A stretch of 18,385 nucleotides of DNA. It comes from Labilithrix luteola (GTDB lineage: Bacteria > Myxococcota_A > Polyangia > Polyangiales > Polyangiaceae). The stretch lies in contig JAMFST010000213.1 in assembly GCA_026225435.1 (NCBI GenBank), positions 1 to 18,385 of the forward strand, given 5' to 3'. Shown here one piece after another: positions 1 through 9,500 of this stretch. A program made the position numbers and the translations under genes. The notes beneath the pieces were generated by a model. That model did not search any database. It worked only from the letters and a program-made list of their open reading frames with translations, and was not told the DNA's origin. Position 1 is the stretch's first letter. The number at the start of each line of letters is the position of its first letter.

Positions 1-168
1 GAGGAAGATCAACGTGGCGCCGGCAAAGAAGGCCTTCCACGAGCAGATGAGGACGCGATGGTAGGCGTCGTCGAAGAGGCCGATGTGCAACCCGCGCACG
101 CGGATCGGAGGGAGGCGGTCGGTGGCGTTCAGGCGGGCGTACTTCTCGGCCATGAGCCGGTGCACCAT
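1..168 (-). CDS. Probable inward-rectifier (Kir-type) K+ channel, N-terminal fragment
   Basis: Only the first 56 codons are in the window; the gene continues past the left edge. The ATG is at 168-166 and the frame is open to base 1. The visible peptide has a charged N-terminus, then LFDDAYHRVLICSWKAFF, then the beginning of a hydrophobic segment (AGATLIFL). The DD-x-YH-x-x-L-x-x-SW pattern just before the first membrane helix is what bacterial Kir channels show in their amphipathic slide helix, so I read it as a potassium channel of the inner membrane. The selectivity filter and cytoplasmic domain lie outside the window, so this rests on the slide-helix resemblance alone. It is divergent from zwf across 90 bases. 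It could instead be another small membrane protein. Confidence 0.6.
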   Translation of the reverse strand, partial: MVHRLMAEKYARLNATDRLPPIRVRGLHIGLFDDAYHRVLICSWKAFFAGATLIFL

Positions 169-258
169 AGCCTGTTCTCCAGCCCGTCCGTTCACTTACG
201 GTCGCCCCGACGCGCCTATACCAAGGTGAGGCCCCCGCTCGCCCCCGGTTGCCTTACG
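169..258. promoter_or_regulatory. Divergent intergenic region between the channel gene and zwf
   Basis: These 90 bases separate two divergently oriented starts and should hold both promoters. I see no convincing -35/-10 pair; there is only a slightly AT-richer patch around 190-222. A GTG at 226, in frame with zwf, could be an alternative start for that gene. The regulatory role is inferred from gene orientation only. Confidence 0.35.
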
Positions 259-1878
259 ATGCCTCTCCTCATGAACGAGAACGGCATCACCACCCGCACC
301 AGCTTCCCCCCGGCGTCGATCGCGCCGCAGTCCATGATGCACGGCGAGCCCTGCACCATCGTCATCTTCGGCGGGGCCGGCGATCTGTCACGGCGCAAGC
401 TGCTGCCGGCGATCTTCGACCTGTTCAAGAAGAAGCTGCTCGACGAGAGCTTCCGCGTGGTGGGCGTGGGGATCGAGAAGCTCGACGACGCCACCTACCG
501 CACGATGGCGCGCGAGGCGGCGGAGAAGAGCGAGGAGGTGAAGTTCGACGCCGAGCTGTGGGCCGGCTTCGAGCCGCACCTCTACTGGCAGGGGGCCAAC
601 CTCACCGACGTGAAGACGTACGACGGCCTCGAGAAGCGGCTCACCGAGTTCGAGGCGCAGCTGCCGGAGCGGAAGCGCAACCGGCTCTTCTATCTCGCCG
701 TGCCGCCGCCGATCTTCCACGACATCTGCCACAGCCTGAAGGCCAGCGGCCTGGCGCCGCGGCAGGACGCCAAGAAGGCGCGGCCGTGGGTGCGGGTGGT
801 GGTGGAGAAGCCGTTCGGTCGGGACCTCGCGAGCGCGCAGGCTCTGGGCAAGACGGTGCTCGACGCCTTCGACGAGAGCCAGGTCTATCGAATCGACCAC
901 TACGTCGGAAAGGAGACGGTGCAGAACGTCCTCGTGCTCCGCTCGGCCAACGCCATCTTCGAGGCGCTGTGGAGCAAGCAGTTCATCTCCCACGTGGAGA
1001 TCAGCGCCGCGGAGAAGGTCGGCCTCGAGGGGCGCGGCGGGTACTACGAGACCTCCGGCGTCATCCGCGACATGTTCCAGAACCACCTCTTGCAGCTGGT
1101 GGCGCTGACGGCGATGGAGCCGCCGCAGACGGCGAGCGCCGACCACGTGCGCGACGAGAAGGTGAAGGTGCTCAAGGCGATCAAGCCGATCGTCGTCGAC
1201 GGGCACACCACCGCCGTACGCGGGCAGTACGCGGCCGGCGAGATCGATGGAGGCAAGTACGTCGGCTACCGCGAGGAGCCGGGGGTGAAGCCGGACTCGC
1301 GCACGCCGACGTTCGCGGCGCTGCGCCTCGAGATCGACACCGATCGCTGGCGCGGTGTCCCCTTCTACGTCCGCTCGGGCAAGCGCATGGCGCGGCGGGT
1401 GTCGGAGATCGCCATCCACTTCAAGGCGCCGCAGAAGCTGATGTACGAGCCGTGCCCCAACGAGGTGCTCGAGCCCAACGTGCTGGTCATGCGCCTGCAG
1501 CCGAACGACGGCGTGTCGCTCAGCTTCGAGGTGAAGGTGCCGGGCGCGGCGCTGGCCCTCACCCCCGGCATCGAGGTGACGCCGGTGGACATGAGCTTCT
1601 CGTACTCGAGCGTGTTCGGGACCGACACCTATCCGGCCTACGAGACGCTGCTGCTCGACGTGATGATCGGTGACGCCACGCTCTTCACCCGCACCGACGA
1701 GGTCGAGGCGGCGTGGAAGCTGATCGATCCGCTGCTCGACTTCATGGAGAAGGACCCCTCGCCGCTGCCGACCTACCCGGCGGGCAGCTGGGGGCCGACC
1801 GCGGCCAACGCGCTCATCGGCCAGGACGGCTTCCGCTGGCGCACCCCGGGAGATCCGCCGGTCGCGCCCACGAAGTAA
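259..1878 (+). CDS. zwf: Glucose-6-phosphate 1-dehydrogenase
   Basis: Cytoplasmic enzyme oxidising glucose 6-phosphate to 6-phosphogluconolactone with NADP+ (or NAD+), the entry step of the oxidative pentose phosphate pathway. From the ATG at 259 it is 539 residues, somewhat longer than the usual 480-510 because of about 30 extra N-terminal residues. Visible motifs are the nucleotide-binding loop GGAGDLSRRKL (residues 38-48), EKPFGRDL, the substrate-binding signature RIDHYVGKE (211-219, with the Asp-His pair at 213-214), and DMFQNHLLQL with the catalytic-base His at about 276. The C-terminal domain is complete and ends at a TAA. No clear Shine-Dalgarno precedes any candidate start (GTG 226, ATG 259, 271 or 334); 259 is a compromise. 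No pgl or opcA neighbour is visible. The stop lies three bases from the convergent kinase stop. Confidence 0.96.
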   Translation: MPLLMNENGITTRTSFPPASIAPQSMMHGEPCTIVIFGGAGDLSRRKLLPAIFDLFKKKLLDESFRVVGVGIEKLDDATYRTMAREAAEKSEEVKFDAELWAGFEPHLYWQGANLTDVKTYDGLEKRLTEFEAQLPERKRNRLFYLAVPPPIFHDICHSLKASGLAPRQDAKKARPWVRVVVEKPFGRDLASAQALGKTVLDAFDESQVYRIDHYVGKETVQNVLVLRSANAIFEALWSKQFISHVEISAAEKVGLEGRGGYYETSGVIRDMFQNHLLQLVALTAMEPPQTASADHVRDEKVKVLKAIKPIVVDGHTTAVRGQYAAGEIDGGKYVGYREEPGVKPDSRTPTFAALRLEIDTDRWRGVPFYVRSGKRMARRVSEIAIHFKAPQKLMYEPCPNEVLEPNVLVMRLQPNDGVSLSFEVKVPGAALALTPGIEVTPVDMSFSYSSVFGTDTYPAYETLLLDVMIGDATLFTRTDEVEAAWKLIDPLLDFMEKDPSPLPTYPAGSWGPTAANALIGQDGFRWRTPGDPPVAPTK

Positions 1879-1881
1879 GCG

Positions 1882-3414
1882 TCAGCGGAAGAAGGTGTAG
1901 AAGCCCACCGCGCAGAGGACGGCGATCAAGAGGATGGTCGCCACCATCGCCGAGGACTGACGCTTCACCGGCAACGCCGGGGGGGCGTCGGACCAACGCG
2001 GCGGCGGGGTGCTCGAGCGCTTCGTCGGGTGGGACGAGCGCGTGGTCATCGCGGGGGACGGTGTGGACGGGCGCGACACCGTGGCCGCCGCCACCGGCGG
2101 AGGCGTCGAGGAGCGGGTCACCCCCGGGGTGATCGATGCGCGCGAGGTGATCGCCGTCGGCATCTGCGTCGAGTCGGGCGGCGGCGGAGGCGACGAGGCG
2201 CGGCTGCGTTCCCGCTTCTTGCGCGACGAGCGAGTGCGGGTGGCGCGCGGCGAGTTCCGGTTGGTGGTCGCGGCGGTGACCGGAGGCGGCCGGGACGAGC
2301 CGCCCCCACCGCTGGCGCCCGCGGGGAGCGGCGGTGGCCGGGAGGTCACCAGGTGCGGCGCGTTGACGATCACCTTGAGCGGCACCTCCGGCAGGGCGGT
2401 CGGCGGAGGCATGGTGTACTGCGGGCGACGGTGCCCGGCGAGGCTGGCCGCGGCGACCCACTCGATCTGCTCGCGGCGGTCGCCGGAGAAGTGCTGGTCG
2501 AGGAAGGCCGCCAGCGTCGCCGGCCCGGTCTCCGGCGCGTGCGCCGCCAGGTAGTCGTCGATGTCCTTCCGGATCTCCTCGGCCGTCGAGTAGCGCTGGT
2601 CGCGATCGCGCTGCAGCGCCTTCTCGATCACCTTCCACAGGTCGCCGGGGAAGGCCGGGTTGATCAAACGTACATCCGGGACCACCGCGTCCTTGATGGC
2701 CTGCAGGGTGGCGACGTCGTTCTCCCGCTTGAAGAGGCGGTTCATCGTGGCGACCTCCCACAAGGTCGTCCCCAGCGCGTAGAGGTCGGTGCGCCGGTCG
2801 AGCACCGACTCGGTGATCTGCTCGGGCGAGAGGTACGGGACCTTCCCCTTCACGATCCCGCTCTTGCTCTTGGTGCGCCGGCCGACGCTCTTGGCCAGGC
2901 CGAAGTCGATGAGCTTCACCACGCCGTCGTAGGTGAGGAACACGTTGCTCGGGTTGACGTCGCGGTGGATGACGTCGAGCGAGGTACCGTCGTCGGCGCG
3001 CAGCTCGTGGGCGGCGTGCAGGCCGGCGGCGATGCGGGCGCAGATCCAGGCGCCCAGCTCGATGGGGATGCTCTCGCCGCGCTCGGCCAGCAGATCCCAC
3101 ACGTCCATGAGCGAGCGCCCGAGGAGCAGCTCCATGGCGATGAAGCGGTTGTCCCCCTCGACGCCGTACTCCAGCGTGTGGATCACGTTGGCGTGCGACA
3201 GGCGGCTCAAGATCTTCGCCTCGTCGAAGAACATGTCGCGGTAGATGTCGGTCTCCGCGAGCTCGTCCTTGATGACCTTGAGCGCGGCGAGCGACTCGTG
3301 CCCCTGCGGGTCGCGGTGGCGGCCGAGGTAGATGGTCGCCATCCCGCCGCCACCGATCTTGGCGCCGACGTCGTAGCGGCCCAGCTTCGCGGGCAAGGAT
3401 CGCGGCGTGCTCAC
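1882..3414 (-). CDS. Tail-anchored Ser/Thr protein kinase with a Ser/Thr-Pro-rich tail
   Basis: Eukaryote-like (Hanks-type) kinase of 510 residues using GTG at 3414, chosen because GGGAG sits just upstream and the fold begins soon after. The frame is open upstream to an ATG at 3534. The kinase domain (about residues 12-290) shows a Gly-rich loop GGGGMATIY (21-29), the ATP-anchoring Lys46 in AALKVIK, Glu65, catalytic loop HRDVNPSN (150-157), DFG at 170-172, and YLSPEQ in place of APE. The usual Lys of HRDxKxxN is Asn154; related HRDVSPQN variants occur in myxobacterial kinases. After a low-complexity tail rich in Pro, Ser and Thr (RSSTPPP occurs twice), the protein ends in one hydrophobic segment, MVATILLIAVLCAVGFYTFF, with one residue beyond it. 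It is thus predicted to be tail-anchored in the inner membrane, kinase inside and without a periplasmic sensor. It is divergent from the A2M gene; substrate unknown. Confidence 0.93.
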   Translation of the reverse strand: MSTPRSLPAKLGRYDVGAKIGGGGMATIYLGRHRDPQGHESLAALKVIKDELAETDIYRDMFFDEAKILSRLSHANVIHTLEYGVEGDNRFIAMELLLGRSLMDVWDLLAERGESIPIELGAWICARIAAGLHAAHELRADDGTSLDVIHRDVNPSNVFLTYDGVVKLIDFGLAKSVGRRTKSKSGIVKGKVPYLSPEQITESVLDRRTDLYALGTTLWEVATMNRLFKRENDVATLQAIKDAVVPDVRLINPAFPGDLWKVIEKALQRDRDQRYSTAEEIRKDIDDYLAAHAPETGPATLAAFLDQHFSGDRREQIEWVAAASLAGHRRPQYTMPPPTALPEVPLKVIVNAPHLVTSRPPPLPAGASGGGGSSRPPPVTAATTNRNSPRATRTRSSRKKRERSRASSPPPPPDSTQMPTAITSRASITPGVTRSSTPPPVAAATVSRPSTPSPAMTTRSSHPTKRSSTPPPRWSDAPPALPVKRQSSAMVATILLIAVLCAVGFYTFFR

Positions 3415-3597
3415 GGATCTCCCGCGAGCGAAACGGCGGTCATCCTGCGCAGCACGTGCCGCAGGGTAATGGATTTGTGGTGGCGGCGGAAATGCATGCA
3501 GCGGAAATCGGCGCTCCGGGAGGTCGGAAGGCACCTCGAAGAGCGGGGCGGCATGATTTCGAAACGCTCAGGATGCCTCTGCACGTACCAAAGAAGC
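3415..3597. promoter_or_regulatory. Divergent intergenic region between the kinase and A2M lipoprotein genes
   Basis: This 183-base gap is among the largest in the window and somewhat less GC-rich than the genes around it. It should hold the divergent promoters. A GG-N10-GC spacing typical of sigma-54 promoters occurs at 3482-3495 (TGGC at 3481, TGCA at 3493), about 100 bases before the A2M start. The octamer GCGGAAAT occurs twice, near 3486 and 3501, flanking the palindrome TGCATGCA. Such matches are common by chance, so these are candidates only. An in-frame ATG at 3553 is an alternative A2M start. Confidence 0.35.
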
Positions 3598-6500
3598 ATG
3601 GGTACGCACACGTTCGCTCTCGCCCCCGTAGGCCGACGCTTGCTGGGGGTCGGGTTGCTCCTCGCCCTCGCCAGCGGTTGCCCGGGCAACGTCGTCACCC
3701 CGCCGCCCGCCGCTCCGGAGGCCGGATCCCCCGCGGGCAGCTTCGCCATGAGCAAGTCCGGGCTCGGCTTCCGGCTGAGCGACGCCGCCGGCAAGGACGA
3801 GGACCGGACCGCCGCCGCCGTGGTCGCCGGGCAGCCGCTGACCGCCGCCGAAGCCGCCAAGGTGCTGGGCAAGCTCCCGCCGCTGACGCCGGATCCGGAG
3901 CAAGTGAAGAGCTTCGCCCTCCGGCCGGGGAGCCTGCCGGCGCCGCGGGCGGGAAAGACCGTCCTCGAACCGTTCCCCCCTCCCCCGTCGAGCAACGCTC
4001 CGCCCGCCGCGGCGACCGGCCCGCTCGAGGTGCTCCGCCACGCGCCCGAGGGGGACGTCGAGCTGGCGCCGGAGCTGACGGTGACCTTCTCCCAGCCGAT
4101 GGTGCCGGTGACCTCGCTCACCGAGCTCGCCAAGTATCCGCCGCCGGTCAGCGTCTCGCCGCAGCCGAAGGGGACCTGGCAGTGGGTCGGCACGCAGAAC
4201 GCGCTCTTCAAGCCGGAGAAGCGCTTCCCGATGGCGACCACCTTCTCGGTCGACATCCCCGCCGGGGCGAAGAGTCTCAGTGGAGGCGCGCTGGCCACGG
4301 CGTCGCACTGGACCTTCCAGACGCCGCCCCCGAGCCTGACCACCAGGTACCCCGAATCGGGGCCCACCCGGCGTGACGAGGTCGTCTTCGTCGCCTTCGA
4401 CCAGGCGATCGATCCCGCCGCGGTGCTCCGGACGGTGCACCTGCTGGCTGCGAGCAAGTCGCTGGAGGTGCGGATGGCGACGCCGAAGGAGATCGAGAGC
4501 GATCCCGAGGTGCAGCACCTGGTGGAGAAGGCGGACGCGGGGCGCTGGCTGGCGTTCCGGGCGAGCGAGCTGCTGCCGCCCGCCACCAGCATCGACGTGC
4601 AGGTCGGACCGGGGACGCCGTCGGCCGAGGGGCCGCGCACCACGAAGGCCGCGCAGTCGTTCAACTTCGCCACCTACGGCGCGATGACCGTCTCGCAGGC
4701 GCGGTGCAGCTCGGAGCCGGACAAGTGCCGGCCGAGCGACTCGCTCGACTTCACCTTCTCCAACCCGCTCGACAAGGGGAAGCTCACCAAGTCGATGGTC
4801 CACATCTCGCCCGAGATCCGCGGGCTGTCGACCAACATGTACGGCGACTCGTTCTCCATCGGCGGGTTCCTCAAGGGGCACACGCGCTACACGGTGTCCT
4901 TCGACGACACGGTGCCCGACACCTTCGGGCAGACGCTCACGGGGAAGAGGACCTTCAGCTTCGACATCGGCCCGGCCGATCCGGCGATCTACGCGACCGG
5001 ACGCACGATGGAGGTGCTCGACCCGGCGGCCAGCGGGAAGCTCACCGTGCAGACGGTGAACGAGAAGAGGCTCTCGGCGCGCGTGTACGCGGTCACGCCG
5101 GCCGACTTCGGACCCTTCCAGGAGTACCTCAACACGCGCCACAACGACGGCCACGCCGGGTCGCCTCCGGGGCGCCTGGTGATCGACAAGCTGCTCACGC
5201 CGCCGAAGAGCCCCGACGAGATGGTCGACACGGAGGTCGACCTGTCGGCCGCGCTGAAGAACGGCGTCGGCCAGCTGGTGGTGGTCGTCGACGCCTCTCC
5301 GCCGCCTGTGAACCGCTGGGAGCGCGAGCCGATCTGCACCTGGGTGCAGGTGACGAAGATGGGGCTCACCACGGTCCTCGATCCGACCGACCTCTATGGC
5401 TACGTGAGCGATCTCGCCAGCGGCGCTCCGCTGTCCGGAGTCGACCTCGAGATCCCCGGCGCGGCGCGCGGCACCAGCGGTGGCGACGGCCTGGTGAAGC
5501 TTCCGCTCGGCGACACCGGCTCGCCGCTGGTCGTGGCGCATCGCGGGGACGACGTGGCGCTGCTGGCGCAGACCTGGTCGGTCTACTCGCACCTGCGCAG
5601 CTACGGGTCGACCGACGCGCTGGTGCGGCGGAAGATCGTCGACCAGGTGCGCTGGCTCGTCTTCGACGATCGGGGCACGTACAAGCCGAAGGAGGACGTG
5701 AAGCTGAAGGGCTTCGTCCGCAAGAGCGGCATGAGCAAGGGGGGCGACGTGGACATGTTGCCGGCGAGCATGCGCAGCTTCCACTGGAGCGCGGTCGACG
5801 CGCGCAACGCGGAGATCAGCAAGGGGACCGGCACGCTCGACGAGCAGGGGCAGTTCGACCTCGGGTTCCACCTGGCCGACACGGTGAACCTCGGCACGGC
5901 GCGGGTGAGCTTCGAGCTCGATGGGGCCAGCGATCTCGGAGGCGCGTCGTTCAGCCACGGCTTCGCGGTGCAGGAGTTCCGTCGGCCGGAGTTCGAGGTG
6001 AACGCCAGCGTGGCGGACGGACCAGGCGGCGCCGGAAAGGGGCACGTGGTCGGCGAGCACGCCGACGTGACGGTGGCGGCGACCTACTACGCCGGCGGCG
6101 GGTTGCCGGACGCGCCGGTCCACTGGACGGTGAACCGCTCGGTCGCTCACCTGACGCCGCCGAATCGGCCGGAGTACACCTTCGGCAACGGCACCTTCGA
6201 CGACGTCGACGTGCTCGAAGCGAGCGGCGGCGGCGCCGGCAACGAAGACGACGAGACGGACGACAGCAACGCCAAGGCCAGCCGCACCAGCGCGACCTGG
6301 GACGCCAAGACGCGCTCCGACGGCAAGCACGCCCTGCGCGTGGACTTCGACGCGCTCGCCTCGGCCTTCCCCATGGGGCTCTCGTTCTCGGCGTCGGTGA
6401 CCGACGTGAACCAGCAGCAGTGGAACGCGCGGACGCAGCTGGTGGTGCGGCCCTCCGACGCCTTCGTCGGCCTTCACCTGGCGCGCGGCTTCGTGCGCGC

Positions 6501-9500
6501 AGGCGACACCGTGCCGCTCGATCTCGTCGTCACCGATCAAGATGGCAAGTCGATGATCGATCGCCCGATCGACGTCGAGCTGTCGCGCGTGACCTACGAG
6601 GACGGGAACGGCTTCTGGCATGGGCCGCAGAAGCCGACCGTGACGGTCGTCGACCGCTGCCAGGTGACGTCCACCGCCGACGTGGTGCACTGCGCGCTCA
6701 AGACCAGCGCCGATGGCGGCGAATTTCGCCTCAGCGCGATCACCAAGGACGCCCTCGGGCGGCGCGCGCAGTCGCGCATGACGGTGTGGGCATGGGGCGA
6801 CCGCATGCCGCGCCGGCGCACCCTCGACACCGAGGTGATCCAGATCATCCCGGACAAGGACGAGTACCAGCCGGGGCAGACGGCCGAGGTGCTCCTGGTG
6901 GCGCCGTTCCCCGACGGGGAGGCGCTGGTGACGGTCCGCCGCCAGGGGGTGGTCTCGGCGCTGCGCACGACGTTCAAGGGGTCGGCGGCGACGGTGCGCA
7001 TCCCGCTGACCGACGACCTGGTGCCCGGCGCGGAGCTGGGGATCGACGTCGTGGGCAAGAGCGTGCGCACGAGCGAGAACGGCACGCCGGATCCGAAGAG
7101 CACGCCCCGACCGGCGGCGGCGCGCGGGACCAAGCTGCTCAAGGTCTCGGCGGAGGGGCGCAACCTGACGGTCGCCGTCACGCCGCGCGAGGCGCGCATC
7201 GAGCCAGCCGGAGCTACCACCGTCGACGTGAAGGTGACGACGGCGAAGGGGGCACCGGCGCCGGGAGCGGAGCTGTCGCTGGTGGTGGTCGACGAGGCGA
7301 TCCTCGCGCTCTCGGGGATGAAGCTGCCGGACGCGGCGAGCTACTTCTACGGAGCGCGCAACGGCGACGCGAGCGACGAGGAGCTGCGCACCGTGCTCGA
7401 CCTGATGGACAGCGACAAGGTGCAGAAGGGCGGCGGGCTCGGAGCGATGGGGAGCGGCAGGGGAGGCGGAGGCGATGCTCTCGGCGGCCGGATGTACAAG
7501 AGCGCTCCCGGCGGGCCGATGCCGCCGGCGCCTCCGGCTGCATCTCCGTCTCCGTCGATGATGGCCCCGGTGACGCGTTCCGCGGCCAAGCCGGACATGG
7601 ACGGGGTCGCGAACCCCGAGCCCGAGAAGAAGAAGGAGGCCGAGGAGACGAAGGTGCGCCTGCGCACTGACTTCTCCGCGCTCGCCGCCTTCTTGCCGCA
7701 CGTGGTGACCGGGGCCGACGGGCAAGCGCACGTGCCGGTGAAGCTGCCGGACAGCCTCACGCGCTACCGGGTGATGGCGGTGGTCGCGGCCGGTCCGCGC
7801 TCCTTCGGCTCGGGCGAGTCGACGATCACCGCGCGCCTTCCGCTGATGGTCCGTCCCTCGGCGCCGCGCTTCCTCAACTTCGGCGACCGCTTCGATCTGC
7901 CGGTGGTGCTGCAGAACCAGACCGACACCCCGATGACGGTGGACATGGCCGCGCGCGCCGACACCGCGACGCTCGACGGCTCCGGCGGCAAGCGGGTGAC
8001 CGTGCCGGCGAACGACCGAGTCGAGGTGCGCCTCGCCGCCGCCGCCGCCAAGCCTGGCAAGGCGCGCTTCCAGATCGCGGCGGTGTCCGGCCGCTACGCC
8101 GACGCCAACGAGACGACGCTGCCGGTGTGGACGCCGGCAACGACCGAGGCCTTCGCGACGTACGGCGTGGTGGACGGCGACAGCGCCACCGTGGCGCAGC
8201 CGGTGAAGATGCCAGGCGACGCAGTGAAGAGCTTCGGGGACGTGGAGATCACCACCTCGTCGACCGCGCTGCAGGCGCTCACCGACGCGTTCCTCTATCT
8301 CGTCCGCTATCCCTACGAGTGCGACGAGCAGATCTCCTCGCGCATCATGGGCGTAGCCGCGCTGCGCGACGTGCTCACCGCCTTCCAGGTGCCGGGCATG
8401 CCGAGCGAGGCGGAGCTGGTCGACACCGTCGGCAAGGACGTCGCGCGGCTCAAGTCGCACCAGCGCGGCGACGGCGGCTGGGGGTACTGGATCCGCACCG
8501 ACGAGGACCCGTACGTGAGCATCCACGTGACCCACGCGCTCGCTCGCGCCAAGGAGAAGGGGTTCGACGTGCCGCCGGAGACGATCGCGCGCGCGCTCGG
8601 GTACCTGGCGGCGATCGATTCGCACATCCCGTCCTGGTACGGACCGGAGACGCGGCACGCGCTCGAGTCCTACGCGCTGTACGTGCGCGGGCGGCTCGGG
8701 CAGGTGAAGCCGGCGGAGGCGCGGCAGGTGCTGGCCGCGTCCGGCGGTGCGAACAAGATCGCGCTCGAGCCGCTCGGCTGGTTGATCCCGGTGCTCTCGG
8801 GCGATCCGGCGTCGCAGGCGGTGCTCGCCGACATCCACCGCGTGCTCGCCAACCGGGCGACCGAGACGGCTGGCGCGGCCCACTTCGTCACCGACTACGG
8901 CGACGGCGACACCGTGCTCCTGCACTCGGACCGGCGCGCCGACGGCGTGCTCCTCGAGGCGATGATCGGCGATCAGCCGAAGAGCGACCTCATTCCCAAG
9001 CTGGTGACCGGGTTGCTCGGCTCGCGCAAGGCGGGGCACTGGGCGAACACCAACGAGGACGCCTTCGTGCTCCTCGCGCTCGATCGCTACTTCACCACCT
9101 ACGAGAAGCAGACGCCGGACTTCGTGGCGCGCGCCTGGCTCGGCGACGGCTTTGCCGGCGAGCACGCCTTCAAGGGGCACACCACCGAGCGGAGCGAGAT
9201 CGACGTGCCGCTCGAGCAGTTCGCCGCGCTGAAGAACGGCGACCTCACCCTGGCCAAGACCGGCCCGGGGCGGCTCTATTACCGGGTCGGCATGAAGTAC
9301 GCGCCGGCCAGCCTGACGGTGCCGCCGCTCGAGCGCGGCTTCTCGGTGTCGCGCACCTACGAGCCGGTCGACGATCCGGCCGACGTGCGCAAGGACGTGG
9401 ACGGCACCTGGCACATCAAGCGCGGCGCGCAGGTGCGCATTCGCGTGACGATGGCCGCGCCGGCCGAGCGCGCGCACGTGGCGCTGGTCGATCCGCTGCC

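Noticed and set aside
58..258. In-frame upstream extension of zwf to an ATG at 58.
   Set aside because: It would overlap the divergent channel gene and add residues unlike any G6PD N-terminus; a start at 226 or 259 is more plausible.
3493..3500. Palindrome TGCATGCA in the kinase-A2M gap.
   Set aside because: Eight bases only and without a second copy; not enough for an operator call.
2029..3597. In-frame upstream extension of the A2M open frame.
   Set aside because: It runs antisense to the kinase and would bury the lipoprotein signal inside the protein.
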